This document shows, in pieces, positions 1 to 10,856 of a stretch of 64,000 nucleotides of DNA. The number at the start of each line of letters is the position of its first letter. Within the stretch, counting starts at the first letter, position 1. Made by a program: the position numbers and the translations under genes. Source of the stretch: Siphlonurus alternatus (taxonomy: Eukaryota > Arthropoda > Insecta > Ephemeroptera > Siphlonuridae); contig OX463778.1 of the NCBI GenBank assembly GCA_949825025.1, forward strand, positions 31,441,969 through 31,505,968. Direction: 5' to 3'. The notes beneath the pieces were generated by a model that did not search any database, was not told the origin of the DNA, and saw only the letters and a program-made list of their open reading frames with translations.

Positions 1-95
1 CGCAGGTGGACATGGCGGAGCTGGCGGCTCGCAACATCCTTGCCGTGCTCGATGGAACGGACATGCCCACACCTATCGTCCAGCAATATTATTAG
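1..95 (+). CDS. Glyoxylate/hydroxypyruvate reductase paralogue, C-terminal end only
   Basis: Reading from base 3, the frame gives QVDMAELAARNILAVLDGTD followed by MPTPIVQQYY and a TAG stop at 93-95. This matches the last exon of the complete GRHPR gene at 989-4013, whose final block reads [19 protein letters not shown] and then LPAPL. It is therefore the end of the NAD(P)H-dependent 2-hydroxyacid dehydrogenase fold of a neighbouring paralogue on the same strand. The tail is about five residues longer than in the downstream copy. Everything upstream, including the catalytic residues, lies outside the window, so I cannot say whether the gene is intact. Similarity in sequence and orientation points to a tandem duplication. 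Confidence 0.85.
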   Translation, partial: QVDMAELAARNILAVLDGTDMPTPIVQQYY

Positions 96-135
96 TAAAA
101 CAGTATTATACTTGCAGCATCAGATAAAAAATAAC

Positions 136-141
136 AATAAA
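136..141 (+). promoter_or_regulatory. Polyadenylation signal AATAAA
   Basis: A canonical AATAAA lies 41 bases after the stop codon of the upstream GRHPR paralogue. Spacing and strand fit its cleavage and polyadenylation signal. In AT-rich DNA the hexamer also arises by chance. Confidence 0.5.
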
Positions 142-988
142 GTTCCGTTTAATTGAGCTGTTTTTTATTTTATTTGTTTCATTGCACGCAAGCTTGAAGT
201 TTTTTTTTTCTATCAATTATGATTGATAGATTAGCAAGATTAGCAAAATAATTTTTCTTGACAAAGTACGTGTAAAGATATAACAATTTTTTTTACTTTT
301 TATATTCATTTTACACTGCATGAAATAGAAAGAAGTGTATTTTACGCTTATATTTAATTATTCAGAGTATAATATGTATTAATATAATTATTATAATGTA
401 TAATAATATATATACAAAACTATTAAAAACCATACAATTAAGAATTATCGCAATCGCTGAAGAGGAAACCGGTTTTTCTTAGTGGATGCGCATGATGCTA
501 GGCGGTGTTGAATCAAGAATCAATGAACAACTGCATATCACATTTTTATTTAATATTTTTTTGATATAATAACCGTTATTTAGCCTAACATATCCCGTAA
601 ATGAATATTCATATCCTCCCCACTCTTTGTAAATATATAAAATTGGCTGCAGACTTCCTTATTCAAACTTGCACAAGCTTATAGATAAATTTATTCTATT
701 TATAAAAACACCCGTTATATATAATATATATTTGAGAAATAAAGACCGAGGCTTTTCGTGTCATGGAAAACTTTTGAAGAGGGACATAATTATTAAAGTT
801 TCTGAACGGTATAATCTGACAACACTTCAGACACGGTCGTGTTCTGTGCTCACATACGAGGGACTACAGCTGATAGTGGGAGCTGATAAGAAGAGCTACA
901 CAACACGCTATACACCACATAAGCTGCAACCTTTCTGCCTCTCGCTCGCTCGCTTCTTGCAGTCAGTCACGTACTGGTACAAGTTGCG
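142..988. other. Intergenic spacer between tandem GRHPR copies
   Basis: AT-rich DNA with no convincing exon. The open frame from 669 runs across the true start of the next gene in the wrong frame and is not a gene. The promoter and 5' UTR of the downstream GRHPR gene should lie at about 600-988, but I see no clear TATA box or initiator. Confidence 0.5.
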
Positions 989-3900
989 ATGTCTGCTAAA
1001 CCCAAAGTGCTCGTCACACACGCCGAGGTGCCTGTCAGCGGCCTTAAACTCCTCAAAGACAGGTGAGATCTGTAGAAGCAAGACTTTTAATAAAAATATT
1101 GTGTATAGAAGTATAGCACGCAAATGGTTACATTAATTATTTAACATAAATGCATTGTTTATTATACGATATACCCTTTCCGTATTATATTTTTTTCATA
1201 TATAATATAATTAATATATTACATAATATTACCATCGATCCGTATATATAATTATAGCGTTAACAGATCTTTTTTTTCTTAAATACATATTACAAATTTC
1301 AAATTTAAAAACATCATGATACATTATATTGTTTACATGCATCAGGTGCGAATTCGGGGAGAAGCGATCTACGAAATTTGGATGGTCGGATTTTATAGGG
1401 GTGAACCTAAAGTGGAGCCTCCCCCTGCATGACTTTTTTTTTTTTTCTGTTTCCATGTTTGTTTTGCATCATCATAATTAAATTATTTTATTTTAGATGC
1501 CAGCTCATCACCTGTCCCGAACTTCCATATCCAACTAGAGAACAAATTTTAAGCGAATTGTCACGTGGTGGAGTAGATGCGTTACTTTGGGTATCTAAAG
1601 AAAAAATGGACAAAGAAGTACTTGATCTAGCAGGTAATTTTTTAAATAATACCTTTTTCTTTATTTAATAAATTAATAATATAAATATAATCATATGCCG
1701 TGCATCATCATGCAGCTCATCATGCAGTTGGAGTGCTTTTGCAACGATTTGATATCATAAATATTAATTTATTATACAGTTCAGATATCACTCGTACCGG
1801 GAATAAAGACATGATTTCCATGCGCACTTCTTTTTTTAACGATCTTCTCTTTTTCTTTTTAGCTTCTTTTTTATTTGAACTGCCGGAACTGCTATTTCTT
1901 ACGCGTACAATATTTCTCTCTGAATGAATAAAATAAAATGAACTTCCTATATGGGGAAGTGCTACTACTAAAAAGCTATTAGATCCCCTTCAAATTCTAC
2001 AAAATAAAGCTGTATAATTTATTTTTAATATCCCAAGACTAATAACCAGAACTGTAGATGTATATACTCCACCACAAAAATATTGAATATTAATAAACAA
2101 TATTTACAATTTACAACGTACACCATAAAAGTAATCCAAACGTCATTGAACATCAACATCGATCGAGTTTCATCGTCAGGTCCCGGTCTACGGGTAGTAG
2201 CGACGATGTCTGCCGGCTACGACAATATAGACGTGGTGGAGGCCAAGAGACGAGGTATCAAGGTGGGCAACACGCCGCACGTGCTCACTGGTGCCGTGGC
2301 TGAGATGGCCGTGGCACTGCTGCTTGAGGTGGCCAGGAGGATCCCCGAGGGACGCGAGTGTATTTACAGGTGAGGCACTGTTACAGTACAATGCATGACA
2401 TTATCATGAAAACTATATTTACTATCTCATCATGTAAATATATACACGTTCACAATAAGGCATTTTATCAATGAATTCCGCTAATATTAACTGTTCATAA
2501 AACTTTCATAAGGTAAACGTTGTTCATAAGTATATACAGATACAGAGTATACACATATCACTTCCTATATTTATATAATCGTTGCATGTATTAGTCGTAT
2601 ATAATATAATTATTTATTCATTTTATAGTCAAATAAATTTCATATATATTTATATTTCATACAAAAAATATAAGCTTTTATGCGGATTCACATACCATGC
2701 CCTGAATTTTAGAACACTATAAATATTGCATATATATAATAATGCTATTTATTAAATTATTCATTCTTATTAAAATTTATTTTATAATGGTTGAATTAAT
2801 AATTTTATTTCTACATCCTGCAGAGGTAAATGGGAAGTGGTTCGGCCACAATGGATGCTTGGCAAAGACTTGATGGGAGCTACTGTAGGAATTGTTGGTC
2901 TCGGAGGTATTGGTCAAGCTATTGCTAAACGTCTCAAACCATTTGAGATCTCACGTCTTCTTTATAGTGGCCGAAACAAAAAGACAGAAGGTATAAAATT
3001 ATTTAAATAATAGAATTATTATATTTAAAAGATATACGAAATATATTATGGTTGTTTAAATAGGTTATATATATTATTGTACATATTATATTACAGGTGA
3101 CGCTCTGGGAGGTGAGTTTGTCGAATTCGATGTGTTACTAAGTCAGAGTGACTTTGTGATAATCGCATGTCCACTGAACGACTCAACACGACGCCTCTTC
3201 AATGATGAAACTTTGGCGTTGATGAAACCTTCGGCTATTCTCATCAATATCGGAAGAGGAGGTAATTGAATATCCAGTGTATATTAATTGTTTTGGTATA
3301 TAACATCTTACATCAATTGCAGATATTGTTGATCAGGGTGCGCTGCTCCGGGCACTGACATCGGGAAAAATTTGGGGAGCGGGACTGGACGTGACGACTC
3401 CAGAGCCTCTGCCAGCAGAACACCCACTCCTTCAGCTCAAGAACTGTGGTAAAAAACAATAAAATTATTCAATAAATTATAAATCAACAAAAACATAATT
3501 AATACATTTTTGTTGTGTTATATTATACAGTATACATTGATGTGCATCAAAAGTTTCCTTGAAAAACAAAATTTATCGATATCATGTCACCTTAAAGTTA
3601 GGCAACTTGTTCTGCACCAAAACGGCGCGATGTGGCATCAGCGATGGGCGCAGCCAGGGCTCACGTTAATTTGTTATAATTAAAAAAATATTACCAGCTT
3701 GAATCTTTGCTATGCTTTGAGGACACAACAACGTATAGACCAAGAAAATAAGTCTGCAGAAGTTTCTTGTGCGAAATATATGCAACCATTTAAATTTAGT
3801 TTTTTGAACTATATAGAAACTCACCATAATACCATCAGGAAGTCTTACAGGTAAAATATGGTATATTAGTGACACAAGGCTTATTATATGCACGCAGTGG

Positions 3901-4013
3901 TATCGCCGCACCTGGGCAGTGCCACGGAACGGACGCGCGCCGCGATGGCCGAGCTCTCAGCACGCAACATCCTTGCTGCTCTGGATGGCACAGACCTGCC
4001 TGCACCTCTCTAG
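989..4013 (+). CDS. GRHPR: Glyoxylate reductase/hydroxypyruvate reductase (7 exons, 324 aa)
   Basis: Coding exons: 989-1062, 1497-1633, 2180-2369, 2824-2990, 3097-3261, 3323-3448, 3898-4013. All introns are GT-AG and phases join without a break. The product is a cytosolic D-2-hydroxyacid dehydrogenase that reduces glyoxylate and hydroxypyruvate with NAD(P)H. The nucleotide-binding loop GLGGIG is at residues 159-164 in the block [20 protein letters not shown]. The family catalytic triad is visible as Arg243 (NIGRGD), Glu272 (TTPEPLP) and His291 (SPHLGSAT). Length is close to human GRHPR (328 aa). The start ATG sits in a short N-terminal exon beginning [18 protein letters not shown], which lines up with the first beta strand. 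Nothing is broken. A tandem paralogue ends at base 95. I see no clear poly(A) signal close downstream. Confidence 0.95.
1950..2083 (+). mobile_element. Non-LTR retrotransposon fragment in GRHPR intron 2
   Basis: Read from 1950 this gives [20 protein letters not shown], a stop, then [13 protein letters not shown]. The WG...LQ.LQNKA block is typical of the region just after the reverse transcriptase in CR1/Jockey-type LINEs. An in-frame stop and the short length mark it as a dead fragment. It resembles the larger remnant at 4976-6010. Confidence 0.6.
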
Positions 4014-4312
4014 AAGACCAAGATCGCCTGAATGTTCACCAATCTTCACATGTATCTTCGTTAAATTAAATATCAAGCGTGTACACCTCGGGACGCCATG
4101 GATTTTACCCCATAGCTGCATCGTTTGCGGCGATGCCTAATATATAATATTATAATACATATGCCTGCAATGCAAATATACTATATTATAATCTCTTATA
4201 ATATGAAGAGGATACTACACTTGAAATTTTTAAGAATGTATAAGACTCAGAGTACTCTTTTTACCTCTCTCAAAATTACAAATATGCATATTTTATATAT
4301 TTTTCTTTCTTG

Positions 4313-4314
4313 AG

Positions 4315-4388
<74 letters not shown>

Positions 4389-4390
4389 CA
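4313..4390. repeat. (TA)n microsatellite
   Basis: About 70 bases of nearly pure TA dinucleotide repeat downstream of GRHPR. Such tracts often vary in length and collapse in assembly. Confidence 0.95.
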
Positions 4391-4839
4391 TATATAGCTC
4401 CATCAGATCAGTCAGGGTCTGTCTGTCTTGAGGTGCAAGTATATTAATTATTATATTATTAGCAGAAAAATTCCCTGCTTGGTATATAGTTGTCCAGTAT
4501 GCTTTTGCTGCCAATGCTCAGTCAATTGTGTGAGACTGTGAATTGGTCACTAGCTGTTAATTAAATAATTATATTTACTAGGAATGATATATTATATGCA
4601 ATACATTTATAATTTTGATCAAAATGTTGAAAATTGTATTATTTCTCCTCATCTAGATTAAACTCCAGTATAACAGTAAAAATTTCCAAATTCGAATCTG
4701 GGTAAAAAATTAAATCTTCGCGGGTGAGACCACTTTCCATGTGCTGGGGCCATTTTTAGGCATGAAGGGCCAAAAAGTGGAGGGGCCAGTCAGGGATCCC
4801 TGACCCAGCAGCCTTATGGCCAGTCCGAGCCTATATATA

Positions 4840-4953
4840 CAAAACTTTCAATAATTATTTAAAAATAATTCCGGCCGGCCGGGTCTAAAAAAAATCGGAA
4901 AAAATTCAGAGTTGCAAAATTTGGTGCCCTCTATTCATTTCTGCAATAATAAA
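4840..4953. repeat. Pal-D palindromic element, one arm only
   Basis: The stretch from CTTTCAATAATTATTTAAAA to TTCATTTCTGCAATAA matches the right arm of the full palindrome at 51622-51970. The matching left arm is absent, so this is a truncated copy. Confidence 0.65.
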
Positions 4954-4975
4954 AAAAAAATCATGTAGGTACAGT

Positions 4976-6010
4976 GAAATGTACAATTTCCAAAGGCATC
5001 CCTCAAGAGGGGGTATCGTTTCACCAAGACTTTTCAATATTTATAATATACTATTTATATTAAACTAAAAGTACGAGGCAATCTATGGAAATTTGCTCAT
5101 AATATTTGTCTAGCATAAAGCAAAAAAAAAAAAAAAATAAAAATAAAATAAAAAATAAAAAACAAAAACAAAACAAGAAAATATATAGTAAATGATCGAC
5201 ATACAGCATGATCTAAATTTATTAAATAATTGGTTTAAAACTAAATTTTTAACTCTTAAATGCAAATACAACTAACTTTATGATAGTAAAAAAAAGGACA
5301 ACAAAATAATATGATGTGAAGTCCTTCCTTCAATAGATAATATAATAATAGAACAAATTGATGATTATATATACAACTATCTAGGTTTTATTATTGCTTC
5401 TCAATTAAAATGAGAAAATCTTTATATATATATTAACTCAGTAAAATACAAAATTTTGCCAGTAATTGAAATATTATGACATTTATGACCTATTCGGCAT
5501 TATATATATCTCTCACCAAGTGTTAAAAAACAAATTAATATATTACTCCTTGGTTCATTCACATTTAAATTATATGGTAGGAATTTAATATGGGGTAATG
5601 CTTGCCAAAATGTATTAAAATCTTTACAAATACTGCAAAACAAAGTTCTAAAAATAGTGTATAATTAATTAATTAGGAATGGAGAAAAAATACTATTGAA
5701 GCCTATATAAAGAAACAAACATGCTGAATATTGCAGGTTTAAATTCAAAAAATCTTTGCGTCTTTTTGTGTATAAGATCTAATAATCAAAAATAATTTTT
5801 CCTTCGTTCTAAATAAAGATGTACACTGCCACAATACAAGGCGATCGAACAATTTCCATATTGATTTTACAAGAACTAATTTAAGCGAATTTTCAATTCT
5901 TTGTAAAGCCATCCATTCATATAATGATCTACCTGAAAATATAAAAAATCTGCCTTCGATAAAAATGTTCTCAGATAATGTTAAAAAGTACCAACGATCG
6001 ACAGAGTATT
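4976..6010 (+). mobile_element. Decayed non-LTR retrotransposon (reverse transcriptase and C-terminus)
   Basis: With several frameshifts and stops, the + strand reads in order: CTISKGIPQEGVSFHQ (the KGIPQG...SP reverse-transcriptase block); a degenerate ADDICLA-like box near 5090-5120; LQHDLNLLNNWFKTKF; DDYIYNYLGFIIA (the YLGF block); YYSLVHSHLNY; WGNACQNVLKSLQILQNKV; and TNLSEFSILCKAIHSYNDLP. This order matches the end of ORF2 in CR1/Jockey-like LINEs. It is a pseudogene with no intact frame and sits between GRHPR and EXOSC2. The exact clade cannot be set by eye. Confidence 0.75.
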
Positions 6011-6059
6011 GTTATACAAGCTAGGATATACCCCTAATTAAGACTAAGAGCTTAAGCTT

Positions 6060-6330
6060 ATATACAGCTCGCGGCGGGGTAATGGGTGTAGGACTGTAGG
6101 GGATAAAATTGTAGGGAACGGAGAACGGATGATGACCACAGCCTGTTACGCGTCCCAGCATTTGCTGAAGTGAGACTGAGGGAACCGTGGAAAACCTCAG
6201 TCAGGAAGGGCACCGGCCTCTCTACTTTTTCTCAATGGACCAAAGCGATGTCCAAAGACTGTGGGGAACCACACACAATTAAGTGCATCACTGTACTGGG
6301 TGGAAAGTGAGACGAATTTAACCCAGGGAG
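6060..6330 (-). mobile_element. SINE body fragment
   Basis: The reverse complement contains CTGACTGAGGTTTTCCACGG, then GTTCCCTCAG and GCAAATGCTGGGA. The same central block occurs in the 5S-headed SINE at about 12405-12770 and the tRNA-headed SINE at 25904-26274. No RNA polymerase III head is clear here, so this is probably a 5'-truncated or diverged copy. Confidence 0.55.
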
Positions 6331-6810
6331 TGAACAGAAATTAAGCTTTTTCATTGCATCTAGGCTTTCATGCTAAGTTGCAAAGAAGTAAAAGAAGTTA
6401 CATCTCTTTGATGGTCTCTCCCAACAGATATCATATTGCGGCCATGTTGGCGTGGAAAAATCGCGGTGCGGTTATCGCTGCGGGAAATTAAGAGCCCCGC
6501 TCTACATTCGCTCGCATTCATGGAAATGTACATCTATCCATAGCCCTCAGAGGGCTATGATCTATCGCAACTATATGGGGCCGGTAAAATTCTGCGTGCG
6601 GTTTTGAAACTCCAATGCTCCTTCGCGCGCGTTCTTTTTTATTTGTGTAAAAGGCGACCACAAGGGCTATTACCCTTGAATATTCAATATAAAAGAAGCA
6701 TCAATCAACTTATCTTATATTTTAAGGGTGTTTCTAAGTAATTAAGTGTGTAATTATAAATTAATACAATTAAGTAAACAATGTGGCAACGCTGTAACCA
6801 ATGTACGTAG

Positions 6811-7024
6811 CAAGGTTGGCTTTATAAAGCCTCCGATTTGACCAATGTTAACGGGCTTAGCCAATCAGATTCAAGTATTCCAGGACCCATCGTGCCGCGA
6901 AACTTTGAATGCGCCCATGATGCAATGCTATTTTTGAATTTTCGCGGTGCAATGGGTCCTGGAAATAGTGGAAAAATGACGCACGAAATACGCACGTGGC
7001 TTAACCTGTATAAAGCCAACCTTG
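6811..7024. mobile_element. hAT-type MITE upstream of EXOSC2, with 8-bp target duplication
   Basis: A 214-bp element with terminal inverted repeats CAAGGTTGGCTTTATA and TATAAAGCCAACCTTG. Identical 8-bp repeats GTACGTAG flank it (6803-6810 and 7025-7032), the size expected for hAT transposition. An inner inverted pair, CCAGGACCCAT and ATGGGTCCTGG, makes it partly hairpin-forming. No coding capacity. It ends 100 bases before the EXOSC2 start codon, so it lies in or next to the promoter or 5' UTR. Confidence 0.9.
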
Positions 7025-7124
7025 GTACGTAGCGATCTGGATCTGGACTCTGGACCCGGCAGTCCCGGCAATCGGCAATCCCGCCAATCCCGGCAGAGAT
7101 AACCCGGCATCCGGCAAAATAAAA

Positions 7125-10100
7125 ATGTCGTCAGACGTGCAGATTCGGCTTGCTAATGATCGAATTACTTTGCCTCCTGTGTCGGAAGAAGATGTTCCTA
7201 GGCTATTTACTCCTGGTGAAATAATTTCTACGTCTTCTGGATTTATGAGGTATGCATACAGTACATAAAAATACATGAATAATTAATTATACACTGATTC
7301 CAAAAAACGATCGACGGTGGTCATTGCAATGTAAACATGTCAAGGGCTGTCATGCATACTGTACAGTATGCATATAATATAAATATGTAATACAAATACT
7401 AATGTTAAAATTAATTCTACTTCTTATTGCAGAGGTCATGGTACTTACACTGATGGAGAAGATCTAAAAGCATCAGTTGCTGGCGTCAAAGAGCAGGTCA
7501 ACAAACTGATATCCATTCGTCCCCTTAAGAGTCGCTACAATGGAGAGATTGGAGATGTTGTTGTGGGTCGTATAACAGAAGTTCAACAGAAGAGATGGAA
7601 AGTTGACACCAACTCTAGACTTGACTCTGTGCTGCTCTTATCCTCTGTTAATCTTCCGGGTGGAGAATTGGTGAGCTTCAAACAGAGCTGCATGTTAATT
7701 TGTTCTCAACGGCTTGTATGCATACCTTTAGTTATGAATTGATGGTTGCTTAATTCTGAATATACAGGCAGTGCATGGTAATCTGCCATTGAGAAGTGTT
7801 GTAAATAACCCCTAGGCTGAAGGGACTTTCTTGCTAAGGGACGTCAATTTTGGAAAAGAAAAGAGGAGAGCACTGAGGGAATAGGGGCTGATTTTGAATT
7901 TCTCTCCCACAGACCAAAAATTTAAAAGACCGCTACTGTATAAGTAGCTCCAAGACTACTGTATCATACTGTATCATACTGTACAAGGACAAGGCACTCA
8001 AAATAAATACTAATATTAAAGGCCTTATGAACCTTTTCACAGTATTAAGTACACGGTTAGCTTTGCTTCAGCGTGATTCAGCTGCATAAATTTTTTTGTT
8101 TCAGTAGCACAAATATCAGAGATAATAGACGATGAAAAGGAACCTGTGACGTCACTCACGCTCATTCAGCGGCGACAATATAGGGAAATCCCTGCAAAAG
8201 ATAGGTTTACTCCCGCTGCAACCACGGCCACAATTTTACTTCTGGAATTTTGAAATTTTACCAGAGCAGTCTTGATGGTATTTGTCAAATAGACTGAACG
8301 AATTTTTGTGGTGGCATGTGTACAGACTGAGTTATTGCGGTAGCAAGATAAGCCAAAAATTTAACATTGTTTTCTTATACAACATTTTCGCTCCTCTTTC
8401 TACCGCAATAACTCAGTTTGTATGAATGTCATAAAAAAAAATCTTTCAGGCTATTTGAAAAATACTATCAAGACTGCTCTGGTAAAGTTTCAAAATTACA
8501 GTCAAATTGTGGCCATGGTTGCGGCGGGAGTGAACCTATCTTTTGCAGGGATTTCCCTATAATGTCGCCGCTAAATGAGCGTGAGTGACGTCACAGGTTC
8601 CTTTTCATCGGCTATTATCTCTGATATTTGTGCTACTGAACCAAAAAATTGTATGCAGCCGAATCATACTGAAGCAAAGCTTACCGTGTACTTAATACTG
8701 TGAAAATAGGCCAGTCAATATAGGTGAAAATCCTATCTTGACCTCGGATAAATTCCGAAGTTTGTGATTTTTTCAGCATCGGTAGAACTCGATGCCCTGA
8801 GTAACATATCCAAAGCCCCCCAAAATCCCACCGGGGCTTTCGCCGCCATCTTGATGGAAAGTTATGCATATAGCACCCTCACTAATTTGCATATTGTGGC
8901 GAAACCGTGTTACATAGAAGCAATGTAAATGCATATAATGATAGGCAGATATATTTGCTACAAGAAAATATAAAAATATATTTAATTTTAATTTCAATTA
9001 ACCCTTAAATTAATTATTTTCTGAAAAGTTTGGTGTTAAAAAAAAGTTTAACGGTGAATTTCGTAGTCAATATATATAAATACAGAAATATTTTTCATTT
9101 AAAAGTTTAAGACAAAATCCTTGCAATTTCATAAATGCTGATAACTTTTCCTTAGCTTAAAAAATGAAGAAGATACGCGACTTCGTAGCGCAAGAAACAT
9201 GCCAGTTGACCGCTCTGCCTGCCCGCCCGCCACAATACAACACGCACAATACAGCGCGCGAGCACTGCAATGAATGTGCTCTCGCGGCTCTCAGTGGCTT
9301 GTCATCTTTGTATATAATATGTATTATTTATTATATATATTATTTATTACATATATAAATTATATTTATATTATATGTTCAACGTGTGTTAATAGCTACA
9401 ATAGCCCTTAAGGGTGAGGTAACGTGCCCAATGTTAAAAAAATATCCCATACAGCATGAAACATGAAAATTATGAAAAAAAATTAAAATGTTCTCCTCTA
9501 CATTCTCTATAATATCAGTGGCTAAAATATCATGTATACAAATTCGAGCTAGTTTTTGAAGTTGACTAGATTAACATTGAAGTTTGATTTTTCCATGTTA
9601 AAGTATAGTCAACTTCAAAAATTCATAACTAAAAAAAAAAAAAAAACTAGCTCGAATTTGTATACCTGATATTTTAGCTACTGATATTATAGGGAATGTA
9701 GAGGAGAACATTTTAATTTTTTTTCATGTGTCATGGGATATTTTTTAACATTGAGCGCGTTACCTTCCCCTTAAATCGTGAAGTTCAAGAAAAAATATTC
9801 GTCTATTGGAAATAGGTTAAAAATAAGTTGTAAATTTATTTGTATCAATATGCTTATGCTAAATATCAATCATTGAAGCTTTTTATTAACTTCTCATGAC
9901 ATTGATTATTACGTATATACAATATAAATTGTAATACATTTTCTTAAGTAAAGTGCAGTAAATTTAATTCTTTACCCTTTTTGTCAGTCATGCATATATA
10001 TACAAAAATAATTATATTCCTTCTTTATATTTATAATGTTTGTTTATGTCAGCTAGCTTACAAATAACATAATGTTACAATAAAAATTTTGCTTCCTCAT

Positions 10101-10822
10101 ACCTCCCATATGAGTAAATAATTATGATTATATATTTATATAAAATACAATGTGTAAGGCACAATGGAAAACAGGCAGCATGAATATTTTGGTGCTGTGT
10201 TGATGATACAGTACTTTATTTGAAGTATAATCTTACTAATTTTCGAATTTTTATATGTATAATACCACTGTCGTATACATTTACATAATATCATCATATC
10301 CGATCCAACACTTATTATTTTTTAAAATAGATAGAAACAATCACAAATTCAATGGATATATTTAAAGTTTTGTAATAATATATTATTTATAATGTTTTAG
10401 AGGGGTCACGAATGCATCATATGCGTTTTTATATTATATGTATATTAAAAAAAAAAAAAAAAAATGTCGTGGCATAAACTATGTAAGATTCTATGGCTAT
10501 TAAATTTATAAAAATAGCCTCAGCCCTAGAAGCTGAATATACAATGAATAAATATTATATGTATCTTCATGTATCTCATCGATATTTGAAATCAAAATTT
10601 ATTACATTTAAAAGAATAATTAAAGCATAGTTGAATAGTTCGGTCAAAATTGAGTATCTTACTTCTTAAATATCGTCTTTTATTATTAAATAACTATTAA
10701 GGAGTGCTCAATTTTGTCCGAACTATATTAAGGCCCAACATTAAATTTATATTCTATCGATTGTAAATAATCTTGATTTCAAAAATAGTCATACTGATTA
10801 CATGTTGATATAATATATACAT

Positions 10823-10856
<34 letters not shown>

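Noticed and set aside
669..1136. 155-codon open frame
   Set aside because: It crosses the real GRHPR exon 1 in another frame, has biased composition and matches no family.
4313..4390. Open frames through TA repeats (here, 59215-59422, 63683-63978)
   Set aside because: Poly-Tyr/Ile text from dinucleotide repeats carries no coding signal.
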